A stretch of DNA of 64,000 nt from Heterobilharzia americana (GCA_944470555.2 OX104132.1:14083755-14147754); one strand, 5' to 3'. Counted from the first letter of the stretch, positions 46,796 through 57,364 are shown. The notes: generated from the letters alone by a model not told the origin. Numbers and translations: made by a program.

Positions 46796-48490
46796 ATTCA
46801 AACACAGGCATTATTGAGACATCCGCGAAGGAGCTCAAATACCAACAGAGACCAACCAGTTTGGTCTACTCACTGACGGGATAATACAAGCAACATAACT
46901 ATAGGTTTAAACAGACGAATATTGAATCTAAACAAACATGTTCTCAACCATCCCACCAGGTACACATGCGTAACTTCATCATTTCAACAACTTCGTCCAT
47001 GCAAAACCCTACGAACAACACCTCATTGATTTTACTAAACTTGAATTAGTTACCGGTTAGTAACTGATCTAATTGTTACGGCTTAATGACTGATCAAAGT
47101 CAATAGATCAAAAGTGTAATGTGACCATTAGGCAAAGTGAAACAACACTGCATGGCGTTGTGTATTCATATTACACGTTAAAATTTAATTCGTATTGGCT
47201 TCTGTATCTGCCCAAGTTACATATCCACTAGTGTCCATCAGCAAGGCATAATTACCATCTTCATTATTCCTTCAATGACCCTACAAAGGGTGCCATATCT
47301 GTCATGTAACAATAAATATAAGAATGGCTCCCTGTAACATTATAATTGAGTCTTATATTTGAAATAGTGAAGAATGAAAGAAGAAACAACTTCTAAATAA
47401 TAATCTACCGACGGTGAAGCCGTAGGTCCAACTCTTTGGTCTATGGATTCGAATTCAAAGCAGTGAGTTAACATCTTTTGACCTAAGCAACCAAGTACTG
47501 TAATAGACCTTCACAAGTCAAGTACTACTCATAGCCTAAGGCATAAATCTCTCTATTAAGGTGAATAATGGTAATGGATTGCACTTTCGTTTTTTTTTCA
47601 TCTCCCCTGGTCGATAGCAGTAGGCAATATGATGAAAATAACGATTATATCGTTGAACTGAAAAAACTTGCATTTATCTTCTTTTTTTTCTAGCTAGCAT
47701 TACGTGACTTATATTTTTCAATGGGTGTGTTAATGTAGTAATTCTTCTCCAGAAGATACTGAACAAATACTTTTTTCACATAAACAAAGAATGTATGAAT
47801 CTGTTATTATCATTGTTATTATTATTATTATTATAAGTGAATGTATCTGAGATTGATCACGTTATTATTTATCATTAAGCACCTTTATGCACATGAGTTT
47901 TCTGACGCAATGACTAATAGGTTCTTGGTAAAGCTGGAAAGTATCAAACGCCTGTTCCCTATGCACTGTACATATTATTTTCAAAAGTAGTGGGACTAAT
48001 AGAATTCACTGTCATGTATGTAACTTATTTTCTAGTTATTTAAATGTAACTATCGATTCTCTACCTCTCCAAAATCTTAATCTCCAGGTTTTTATTCACC
48101 TAAATACTCGTCAGTGTATGCTTCATTTTACTGCTTTTAATCTTGACCGTTCTTCATTGAAAGAGGTATTTTATGGTGTCTTAACTTTAGAGTCCATTTC
48201 CAAGATTCTATATACTCATTAGTCCTTAACATATGACACCGTCTGTAAGATTGAGTTAACAAACTGCTCACTCATGTTTGTTTTTCTTTTACTGCTTGCT
48301 GGGAACTGGAAAGTGTTGGATAGAAAGTCACTTGCAGTTCATTGTTTGTTTTTTTTGGTAGCAAGAGTTTCTTGGTGAGAAAACCTTTACCCCCTCTCGA
48401 CCATATCAGAACTTTGATTCCATTCAAAATACTGATGAAAACGGCGGTCATTATGAATATAGTTCCATTCTACTTGGTTTATTCGATGTA
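46796..48490. other. No gene recognised
   Basis: AT-rich sequence. A short TTA microsatellite is at about 47,813-47,834. A weak tRNA-like B-box stretch (GGATTCGAATTCAAAG) is at about 47,444-47,459 without a clear head. Confidence 0.4.
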
Positions 48491-48689
48491 TCACATAGTG
48501 GAACAGTATTATTTATTGGATTACGTTTCGGATATAATTTACTGTCCATAGACATATGAAGATAACTTCACAAATTTGAAATATCATTTGTATAGTTCTA
48601 ATCCTGTCGAAGTGCCAGAGTTGTAGAAAACGGACAGCAGATTGTGTCAGAAACGTAATCTAGTAAATAATACTGTTTCACTTTGTGAT
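48491..48689. repeat. Inverted repeat, 39-bp core arms
   Basis: 48,491-48,529 (containing GAACAGTATTATTTATTGGA) and 48,651-48,689 are reverse complements at about 35 of 39 positions. Weaker pairing extends inwards through TTACTGTCC / GGACAGCAG. It would fold into a long hairpin. It lies 450 bp upstream of the PLE endonuclease at 49,146, but a link is unproven. Confidence 0.65.
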
Positions 48690-49145
48690 GAATTCCATCA
48701 ATCAAATAAAAATGATATTACATTCTTATTATGTTAATGATTCTTGTGAACGATTTCCCTATCTGAAGTGAACGAACTGATACCTCAAGCGGGCAGAACA
48801 TTTGTTCATTATTTAGTTCTGGGCAATTAATTTACATCCTCCTCACTATCGTCATGTTTATCATGCCGTCATTCTTACCTTTCACGGGTCATTACATTGT
48901 GACATTAACTTGTAAACTTTGTATTTCAATGAAAATAATAATAACAATAATAATAATAGTAGTGATAAACTAATTCAGTCAGTCAACATCTGTATAGAAC
49001 AAATTAAGGAAAACATAACTTGCTCCAATGAATAGTTCACTTTGAACTACTGACCTCTTTTTAATTTCTAGCTACTTCTTATATTTGAAGATATCCTGAC
49101 TAACAATGGACTAAATGGTTTGGAAAAAGTTTATCGACTAAAAAT

Positions 49146-49628
49146 ATGAAAAAGTCAAGCCATAAAGATTGGATAAGTACTATAGTACTTCCTTATCGAA
49201 TATCCCCTTCAGAGGAAATAAGACGTATCCTTAGTAGTTGCAGCATCAGAATATTCTTTAAGGTGACGAATACATTACACTCACACCTGCGTAAATTAAA
49301 AGATCCGATTCCTCATTTGGAACAACAAAACTGTGTTTATAAGGTAGACTGCAGTGAATGCAATGCCACATACATTGGAGAGACATCACGTCAAGTACTA
49401 ACACGTCTAGCCGAACACGGTAGAAGTTCCAAAAAACCACCAAAAAATTCATATGATCTAGAAAAACTTGAAAAAAGCTCTGCTATCGCAGTTCATGCCC
49501 TGTATTCGGGTCATAAAATATCATTCGAACAGACAAAAGTTCTGCAAAAGGGTTTTCTTTCTCACAAAGAGCGGACCATTGCAGAAGCTTTGCATATCTG
49601 CTCATATCCTTCAGAAAAGATGGGTTAG
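49146..49628 (+). CDS. Penelope-like element GIY-YIG endonuclease (fragment)
   Basis: This 160-residue open frame covers the linker and endonuclease of a PLE. Residues 25-48 (IRRILSSCSIRIFFKVTNTL) are the conserved lead-in. CVYKVDCSECNATYIGETSR (63-82) holds the GIY and YIG tyrosines and a Cys-x-x-Cys pair. R87 and EH at 90-91 follow, then LEKLEKSSAIAVHA (105-117), SGHKI, and HKERTIAEALHI (140-151). All recognised catalytic positions of a GIY-YIG fold appear present. There is no RT upstream within the preceding kilobase, so the element is 5'-truncated. It cannot mobilise alone. A purine-rich stretch follows at 49,785-49,851. The sequence to about 50,400 is probably its 3' non-coding part. Confidence 0.8.
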   Translation: MKKSSHKDWISTIVLPYRISPSEEIRRILSSCSIRIFFKVTNTLHSHLRKLKDPIPHLEQQNCVYKVDCSECNATYIGETSRQVLTRLAEHGRSSKKPPKNSYDLEKLEKSSAIAVHALYSGHKISFEQTKVLQKGFLSHKERTIAEALHICSYPSEKMG

Positions 49629-49784
49629 ACATCCCACTAATATGGTAAACATTAATGACTTGCCTAGGCAAATAATATGTGAAGAGACGGTAGAACACAA
49701 TTTCATTCGACATGATTTATTTATTCTGAATTCACTCTTGTTTGAACTCTCCGGTGTTATTTCTCTTAATCGTCTTAACCATGA

Positions 49785-49851
49785 GGAAAAAAGAGAAAAA
49801 GAAAAGAGAAAAGGAAAGGAGAGGAAAGGGAAGAAAAGCGAGGAAAAAATG
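49785..49851 (+). repeat. Polypurine tract
   Basis: About 65 bases almost entirely A and G on the plus strand (GAAAAAGAAAAGAGAAAAGG and on), 3' of the PLE endonuclease. Low complexity. The lysine-rich open frames across it are artefacts. Confidence 0.8.
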
Positions 49852-50399
49852 GTTGCATTTAAACAGATTGTCTAGTCCTATTACATACACCTTATTGATC
49901 TATTTTCATCAATTTTACACTACTTTCTGAGTCATATACATTCGATGAACCATAACATGATCCATTTTGTTATCACTCATACTTCAAGTGTTATCAAAAG
50001 TACATTTGTGGTTATCATTATTATTATTATTTATTTATTTAAGATATATTGTCTCATCTTCAAATATTCATCCTTCCAAACTAGTAATCTATTCTTTCTC
50101 ACCCTTGATGTCTCACAACCCCATTGTACTTATCATAGACGAACTAAAAAATTTCCCCACCCTATTTTTGTTCCACCTTACTTGCACAACGGAAAAACCT
50201 CTCTGACCGAGTTGCTTATTCACTCACCTGTATTACATCGATCTTTGCTAGACATCACTATGTAATTGGATGATTGTAAAGGTCACCACTTTCTGTACCA
50301 AAACTTGAATATTAACCTGAAAACTTAGTGTCAGATTCATACTCTTGAAAAGGATCTTCCTAGCAAGACCGAAACGTTGAGGAATGATACAAAATATTT

Positions 50400-52269
50400 G
50401 TTTATTTTGTTATTTGTTCTAATATACTACGCCAGAATTACAAGTAAAACTACATCCTATACAATACTTCTTATATTATTGATAATAGCCTCATCTTACA
50501 TGAATTCCATCTAATTCTGATTAACAGAAATATTATTTAACACTTCATTAGCGATAGTCAACATCCTGAACAAAAAGTATCGTCATAATTCAGTTTATTC
50601 GCCATACAATAAGAACATATCAAACATTTGACATTGAACACTACCACCCATGCTTATAGTAATTGTACTAATGTTAACCATAGTGATCATATTATTTATT
50701 AATTCATCGAAATATCATACATTGACACATTTAGCACTTATTTTTAACAACTAACATTTATATCGTAAGAAGACAAACGTTGTATCATTTAATAGATTCT
50801 AGCTGTAGAAGACTGTCAGCCGATTATCTTTCTTGAATACTAATTAAATAATGATAATAATAATAAACTTAATTAATTAGGCTGCTTCAATATCGACTAG
50901 TGATCTAAGTCATTAGTTCATTTCACTTGATGTATATTCGAATAAAGTAATGAAAATTGAGAAAACATGTCTAATTCGAGGTTAAACTGTTAAGATTTTC
51001 TCTGAATAGTAAACTACTGAAAGGGAATGCACCAACTGATATTTTATCCTCCCCTACTTCGATATAGACCACTGAATGAGATAAGCTGATATTAGGCGTA
51101 TAAAATTTCGGTAAGGAGTAAAACAGCTGATGAGATTACGGAAATAAATCATATGAGATAAACAATTTTTGCGTCAAGTGTGCTAAATCCCTATCTATGT
51201 AAATGTGTAATTATGGATGGCCCAGAAAAGGTTTGAAGAAGTTGTATGGAATACAATATCAGTTCATAAAGTTGATAAAGTATCAGAAAATGATAATTTC
51301 TATTTTGAGATGATCGAGTATCACAAGGCTCAAATTTAGCTTGAATAGCCTAACCATAAAATCTCTGACTTTAGCTGTGAGTGACACACATTCTAATTAT
51401 CGGAGAATCTTCAGTTTCTTCATATTTACAGACAAACATTTCCGATGAGTACCAGTAGACACGAAAGCAAAGTCGAGGATTTCCAGCCGATTTAATTCTA
51501 ACATCTAACAAAAAACGTTACCAAAAATGTCTTACCAGACGTTGTTAAATAGATACAACTTTGTCTTCATCTGATTGATCCTATTCATTCAGATAAACCC
51601 GATTACCTCCAGCATAATAATGTTATCTATCAGGTTAATGATTCACAGTAATTACTTCCATTTCAACAGATAAAACTTGTCATTACAGCCTAAATGTTTA
51701 CTGTTTTACTTCTAGAAGTCAAGAGATCAGATCACCTAAGTGTTCAAGTGACTTTTATGGATTATGTAATTATTTGATCTTTTCATGCTTAAAACTCAAG
51801 CATCAGATGGCGCAATGTTCAGATCCAAGTAGATTGCATGTAATTATTCTTAGGAAACGAGACAGAAGATAGTAGTGGAACTATAATACAGTAAGTTCAC
51901 TCAGAAGAAATACAATCATTGCAATAAAATGTCACTGAGCAAGACTGAATCGATTAAATTTCTAGTGTACATGTACGTTAGTGCGCTTTTTTAGTCCATT
52001 ACTCTTAAATAAAACAGTACTCACCAACAATTATAGTCTGAAAATCCATACCCAACATTATTTTTCTTTTCATTTCATTTCCTAAGCATTTCAAACTTTA
52101 TAGTTAACTCAAAATTTTTAAATGTTATCGAAAAAAGAAGGAACACAACTAAACTGACAACCTTTCACTGTCACACTGATTGGTCACTGGAGAGTAATTA
52201 ACTTCATGTTGTCTAGTTCTAAGTGCTGATCGAATTCTATCCATCATTTTTACAATGTGGTCATTAAAC
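50400..52269. other. No gene recognised
   Basis: AT-rich sequence. No domain, SINE head or ribozyme core was found on either strand. Confidence 0.45.
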
Positions 52270-52480
52270 TAGGTGGCTGAGCGTCACGGTGCATTTTGAT
52301 GGATATCAGTTGGCTGGAGGCAATCGACAGGAAGTCCTGGACCTATGTTTCATTCTTGTTGGCACTCATCAGCAACGCGTATCTGTAACCGCTACAAGAT
52401 TGATGTTCTATTTGAGATTCGAACCTGCGTTACTCAGTGCTACAGTCACAAACGTTACCATTCAGCGGTTCACTGTTTAC
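52270..52480 (-). mobile_element. H3 tRNA-like SINE with hammerhead-like segment
   Basis: On the minus strand a tRNA-like head (CGCTGAATGGTAACG, about 52,460-52,475, and B box GGTTCGAATCTC, about 52,415-52,426) is followed by a hammerhead-like segment (52,334-52,378). The downstream sequence contains CAACTGATATCCATC. Order and spacing match Sm-alpha and H2, but the sequence is different. Only one copy is in the window. Confidence 0.6.
52334..52378 (-). ncRNA. Hammerhead-like sequence, H3, degenerate
   Basis: CTGATGA (52,372-52,366), GAAAC (52,351-52,347) and a GTC triplet (52,342-52,340) are all present with correct spacing. Stem III is nearly self-complementary (ACATAGGT). Stem II (GTGC with GAAT) and stem I (GCGTTG with CAGGAC) pair poorly, so this copy is probably inactive. 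Confidence 0.5.
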
Positions 52481-52829
52481 TCTTCTTCTGACAATAATCC
52501 CAAACGATTCTCATTGCAAAGTGATGTCGCCTACTGGAAATACTCAAAACGTAAGAACAGTGAACAACTATTTTCTTTCAGTTTAACAATGATATGATAC
52601 ACCTCAAACTGACTCAGATATTAATGTTAGGCGATGTGCTACACTTATTGTATGAACATTTATTGTACCATAGGAGTGTCTTGACCAAGGTGGTGAACAC
52701 AAAAGTGAATTCAGATCCGCCGCCTCAGGGTCAAACTTTTAAGCCAGTGAGCCACAGTTTAAGACAATTAATTCATCAATGAGTACCGGTAAACTACTAA
52801 ATACAGAATCACTAGATCTAGCAAATACG

Positions 52830-52831
<2 letters not shown>

Positions 52832-52874
<43 letters not shown>
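52832..52874. repeat. TA dinucleotide microsatellite
   Basis: About 21 TA units. Tyrosine-isoleucine open frames across it are artefacts. Confidence 0.95.
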
Positions 52875-52877
<3 letters not shown>

Positions 52878-52914
52878 ACTTCAATGCGAACAGGACTAAC
52901 AATCTGCAGCGCAA

Positions 52915-53105
52915 ATAATCTTTTATACTGGGTAACGATTGAAGGTGAAATGAAAATTTGAACCGCGGCCGGATTCGAACCAGTGAGCATCGGGTCGGAA
53001 ACCAAGCGGTCACTGGTTGGAATCCAACGGCGGTCCAAATTTTCATTTCACCTTTAATCATCACCCAATATAAATACTAGTCTGTCAAACTACGGCTATC
53101 TCAGA
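52915..53105. mobile_element. T-family SINE as a palindrome
   Basis: The left arm 52,915-52,985 and right arm 53,012-53,090 are reverse complements (GAAGGTGAAATGAAAATTTG against CAAATTTTCATTTCACCTTT). The short loop holds tRNA-like remnants (GCATCGGGTCGGAAACC). Same architecture as 25,911-26,168. It ends about 30 bp from the donor of the decayed exon at 53,139. Confidence 0.8.
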
Positions 53106-53138
53106 TAGTAAGATGAAAATTAACTTTTGTTAACTTAC

Positions 53139-53821
53139 ATCGTCATCTTCGTCATTGTCGTCACCCTGTGAACTGATATCATTTTCCAGTAATTTAGTTG
53201 CTTTCTTCATCTCTTTATTTGTGAAATTCTCTGGATAATTTCTCCATGATTGTCGAAATTTCGATCGAATGGTTCAACTTGTTGTAAAGAAGTTTTCACT
53301 TCTGATGCTGCTTGGCGCTGGCTACGATTTGACAAAGACGGTGATTCTTGTAATTGTGGTGGTGGTGGTTGCTGACGGAGAGAAAACTCCGGTTTCTTTG
53401 ATTGTTGTTGTTCCGGTTTTGCATTAGATAAAGATATTTGTTCTTGTAACTTCTTTTTCATGTGTTGAATTTGTTCTTGTAGTGGGTCAGATGATTGTTG
53501 TTGCTGAGACTGAGGTTGTAAGAATTCTTGTAGTGATTCATCTTCTTCGTTCTCTTCATTGTCTCCAAAATGTTGTTCAGCTGATTGGTTAGAATTCTGA
53601 TAGTTTTGTAAGCTGATAATTGATTCTGCATTACCTGTTGTCCGGGTAATTGTTTCTGAAACATTGATTGTTGTTGCTGTTGCAATAACTGTTGTAATTT
53701 TTCCATAGGTTAATTAAACTTGTTAAAAGTTTCTTCAGAAGAAATGCGATAATATGACTCCTCTTCTTCTTCTCCGTAGTATTATAAGTATTCCAGTCCA
53801 AGAAACTCAACAATTTCTGCA
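53139..53821 (-). pseudogene. Decayed glutamine-rich coiled-coil exon
   Basis: From 53,821 the minus strand reads AEIVEFLGLEYL, stop, YYGEEEEESYYRISSEETF with NKFN, stop, PMEKLQQLLQQQQQSMFQKQ. The two stops are TAA at 53,784-53,782 and 53,712-53,710. A frame change then leads into LQNYQNSNQSAEQHFGDNEE and on through Q-, P- and S-rich sequence (53,207-53,600). A second change near 53,250 leads into SWRNYPENFTNKEMKKATKL and an acidic DDNDEDD end at a strong donor (GATGTAAGT, GT at 53,138-53,137). A plausible acceptor CAG lies at 53,824-53,822. Composition is clearly coding-like. The alternatives are a pseudogene, assembly errors, or a rapidly changing exon. Whether it belongs to the same gene as the 21,363 exon is unknown. 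Confidence 0.6.
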
Positions 53822-54589
53822 CTGACGTCAGTCAATATGATATAATTTATAAGAATAACTCTTTCACTGAGTACAACATTATCGTCATCATTATTCTCAT
53901 TCGCTATAGTGCAATAAATTTAACACGTTTTCTTTCATTATGTAGGTGTTTTTTGCAGTTTACAGCCTGCAGTCAATTACTTATGGTTGGAATGCATCAA
54001 CTCTTCCACCACTTACTAACCACTAAGTTGGTGTGAAAAGTTAAGATTATTAGATGGACAAACACATATGCAAGCCGACAACAAAAGACAGACTCAAGAG
54101 TTGACCAATAAGAATTGAGTAATCACATAGTGATGATTTAATGATTGTAGAATGACCTGACACATGCGCTTTAACATTAAGGATGACTTTGATAAACTAC
54201 ATGATCATTGCAACATAAGATGAGCATCAGATGTAGATGACTTGTGACTTAGAAAACACGTCAGATTAATTCATAATTTCATCCATTTTTTTTGTAACTC
54301 TGCTATAGTGTGAAAATGAAGTAATTGTAGAGTGTAGTAGCAAAAAAATAAGAATAAATAGATGTACGAGATGCGAACAAAGAAAAAATGCATTGTTTTA
54401 TAAGGGGGTACGATAGGATAGGATTACTTCAAAACTCTGCTATTCATCTTGGTAGTGTATGTTTCACTTGCCTTAGCAATTTTGAAGACATTAAATGGAC
54501 GAAACACTATTTTAGACACTCTTCACTAATACCATAATCATTCTCATAAACTGAGATTGATCGAACTCTGTAGTGGATTGTGAATGAGT
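53822..54589. other. No gene recognised
   Basis: AT-rich sequence upstream of the decayed exon. No motif seen. Confidence 0.4.
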
Positions 54590-54800
54590 TCTCAAGGTGA
54601 GCTGAGCGGCCTATGTTCACAAGGTGTTCTGTTATTGAGTTGAAGATATATTTCCCTTCTTTCCTTGTTAGTCAGGTTGTCTAGTATTCTGGAGTATGTT
54701 TCACAGGCGGGTGCATGGTACGGCTGATGTAGTTAGCTCTGCAGGAGCAAGTTAACTGGCATACACACACTGTGACCCAATACGTCAACTTGTCTTTCAC
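54590..54800 (-). mobile_element. Penelope-like element, endonuclease fragment
   Basis: The minus strand reads VCVCQLTCSCRANYISRTMH, then, after two in-frame stops, LTRKEGKYIFNSITEHLVNI. This is the Cys-x-Cys plus YIG region (YIS here) and the C-terminal SSI..H.L block of a PLE GIY-YIG domain, as in PLE-2. The glycine is lost and stops are present, so it is dead. Too broken to appear as a long open frame. Confidence 0.65.
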
Positions 54801-55082
54801 ACACTGACCAAAATGTATCTTGCAAGACAAATAATTCAAAGGTTGGCGATGAAATATGTTCTACTTAAGGATTTTGGTCCATATTTCTTAATTCTGTCAG
54901 TTCATTATATACAGCGACTTCCATCGAATGCTGTCGTTTAGTCTCTGTTCTCATATCCGACTTCGCTGTCCTCAATGGTCATAACTTCTCATCAAAACTT
55001 TGGGAATTACCTGTTGAAAAAAGTCACCAGTTAGCATTAGATTAAATAAATTTTGAGGTTTCTGAGGATTTTTTATTGATTA

Positions 55083-55195
55083 CAGGTTGGTACTTAACAC
55101 AGACTGACATTACTTCGTGAAACATTGAAAACCTGAGAGCACTGTTTCTCCAACTGACGTCAGTCTATGATGAATACCAACCTGAAATCAATAAA
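55083..55195. mobile_element. H2 tail-to-tail foldback
   Basis: 55,083-55,140 is a minus-strand H2 tail (CAGGTTGGTA, CAGACTGACAT, GAAAACCTGAGAGCACTG). It joins directly to a plus-strand tail (TTTCTCCAACTGACGTCAGT to CCAACCTGAAAT, 55,148-55,195). The head and ribozyme are deleted. The two arms pair over about 30 bases. Confidence 0.75.
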
Positions 55196-55553
55196 TAAAT
55201 TCCCTCCAACCTCAGAATTGAATGAATTCGCTAAATAGATTCATAAGCTTATGATAACTTCTTATTTTGTAAATTGAGGAAAAAAGGTTTTAGAAATACA
55301 TCATTGATACTCATAAGTTTATTTATTTACATTATAATTAAATATCGAATTTGATAGACATCAAATGAATGACAACTATGAATACTATGAATGAGGTTTT
55401 GTTGTTACCCGACTAATCTTTTATCGGATACATTTTCAATGTCATTCACTTTGTTGTATGCTACAATGTACGATGAGTGCATTCACTTCTTGTCATATGG
55501 ATAAGATATTTGAGAAAACCGAACTAAATTCAATAACTTAACAGGTAGTTTAT

Positions 55554-56091
55554 CATTATTATTCCCTTGGATTCCTAGTAAAACATAAGGTCTTCGATAT
55601 TCTTGGAGATATCATGATAGCCACTCCATAACTCAGTGTGCTTGTGGTTGTCGTCTGGGTGACAATATCGGAGTAGATTATTGACCCTCCAGTTAAGAGT
55701 TTGGAGAATCCACTTCCATTCCATCTACTTTCGCAGATTCTAAGCACTTCTATACCATACCTCCTCATCTCTTTTGCAATCTGGGCAGCATTGCTAGGTT
55801 CATACATGATGCGGACATTCCATGTCCCCATCCTTGTTTTCTCTTTCATCGAGAGGAGAGACATCGGTAAACTGGCTTCCCGAAGGCTTTCGCCGACTGG
55901 TGTCATTTTATACCTCCGACTCCAGCGACGAGCGATTTTATTATTACTTTTTATATTTTCTTTGTGCTTAGAAGTTCCTTTAGCAACTGGATTGGTTTTA
56001 TGGGTTAGGGTTGTTAGCTCTAAGCCCAACCATCCCTGTTTATCCGGGCTTGGGATCGGCTAGTAACTAGTAAACTAGTTAACCAGGCGAG
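55554..56091 (-). mobile_element. Short, internally deleted RTE element
   Basis: On the minus strand the 5' leader (starting CCTCGCCTGGTTAACTAG, as in the full copy) and the first part of the endonuclease (GTWNVRI, ICESRWNGSG, SYGVAIMIS) are joined directly to the last 30 or so bases of the element (ACTAGGAATCCAAGGGAATAATAATG). All sequence between is missing. One open frame runs from the leader across the joint. GTTTAT flanks it at 55,548-55,553 and 56,092-56,097. Length is 538 bp. It keeps both termini, so it may be a non-autonomous derivative rather than a random deletion. Confidence 0.85.
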
Positions 56092-56097
56092 GTTTAT

Positions 56098-56859
56098 TTA
56101 TTCCGAAGCAGGTTTCAATTAATCTAATATGTAGTACTCTTTAGTGACTTTCAAGATAGATTTCCAAAAGTTTTATTGGGAAACAGCGACTCACAGGGTC
56201 AACAGAGTTGGAAAAGAAGACAGTTACTTCCTAATAAATGATGACCATGGTTGCATCCCGTAACTTTACGGAATTAATAAATGATGAACTATGAGGTTAT
56301 AACCCAGGAGCTGGACGGTTACTTAATCACTGTTAGACCTATCAGTCTAGGCCCTGACCCCCGCTGGGATCTGACCAGGGGTATTCAGTGGTTTTCCAGC
56401 TGGCGTCAGTCAGTGATGAAGATGAATCGTTCATCACATGTTACTTAATCCTGCCTATAAGTGTCCACAATATAGTAAAGCATTGCAAAGAGACCTGCTG
56501 TTTCAGTAAATATCATCCAACTTATTTAGATCACTAGAATTATAGTCTTGAATATTCATAAGTATAAAAAGAAAGTATGTCTGACTGATGAACATGAAAA
56601 ACCATAATCATTTTATTATTATTTGTATTTCCCAATGAATGTAAAACAAAATAATTTTGTCTCAACTGACATTTGATTACTTAATGCTAATAGTTTTATC
56701 GACGTCATAGTAAACCGGAATTTACAATATCCCAGCTTATATATGATAGCTTGATAAGTGTTCTTCTGCATGAATGATTCTGAGTTGTTAAGTTGTTGAA
56801 TATGATATCGTACTGTGTTTTTGAGAAGAATGGGGATTTCTAACTTAGAGATAGTAATC
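56098..56859. other. No gene recognised
   Basis: AT-rich sequence between the short RTE and an H2 unit. A GACCTATCAGTCTAGGCCCT stretch at 56,336 onward is GC-richer but unassigned. Confidence 0.4.
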
Positions 56860-57245
56860 ATCATGGACTGACATCAGTTAGGGAACCATCGGAAATATGG
56901 GAGCACTGGACAGCTGTTTCGTCCTAGTATGGGACTCCTCAGCAGTACGCGCCCACGACCCAGCCAGGGGTCGAACTCAGGGCCTTCAGATTTTACGGCA
57001 AACGCATTAACCATTCAGCCACTGGGTCGGCTTCTAGTGGTTCACAATTTCCAACTTCTGTCAATTCACGATATAGCGTGACTATCACCCAAAGTCTTCA
57101 GTTAACATCCATTTCACTTACTACTGGTTGACCTTAACGGTCAAGGCTCCTCATTAGAGCATCTTGATAATCATCTGGAAGCAAGTTACTAATGAGTGTT
57201 ATACAGTAATGTATACATTCCTGATGTCAGTCCATGATGAATACT
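56860..57245 (-). mobile_element. H2 unit with companion module, bounded by inverted repeats
   Basis: The left end (TCATCATGGACTGACATCAG, 56,861-56,880) and right end (CTGATGTCAGTCCATGATGA, 57,224-57,243) are perfect 20-base inverted repeats. Inside on the minus strand are a module of about 190 bp (57,030-57,220) also found at 62,313-62,520, a tRNA-like head (GTGGCTGAATGGTTAATGCG, B box GAGTTCGACCCC), and an intact hammerhead (56,903-56,948). The unit starts about 110 bp after the stop of the PLE endonuclease at 57,365 on the same strand. Confidence 0.85.
56903..56948 (-). ncRNA. Hammerhead ribozyme, H2 family, intact core
   Basis: CTGAGGA (56,942-56,936), stem II GTCC/GGAC, GAAAC (56,920-56,916), palindromic stem III ACAGCTGT and the GTC triplet (56,911-56,909). 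Stem I pairs GTACTG with CAGTGC (one wobble). Cleavage is predicted between 56,909 and 56,908. Confidence 0.87.
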
Positions 57246-57364
57246 ACCATTAGATATGATATCCATATATATTGTATTGTGTGTGAAAAGTGTACGAATT
57301 ACAGATTGAGGTTTGTATGCACATGTGTTGATAGTTCTTATCGTCTTGATGTATGTTGGTTATG

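Noticed and set aside
49468..49930. Lysine-rich plus-strand frames after the PLE endonuclease
   Set aside because: They are frame shadows of the endonuclease followed by a polypurine tract.
52739..53064. Open frames with long Tyr-Ile runs
   Set aside because: They are translations of the TA microsatellite and the palindromic SINE.
53610..53690. A very short intron (GTAATG to TATCAG) that would explain the frame change in the decayed exon
   Set aside because: It would be 22 bases long and removing it does not restore the downstream frame.
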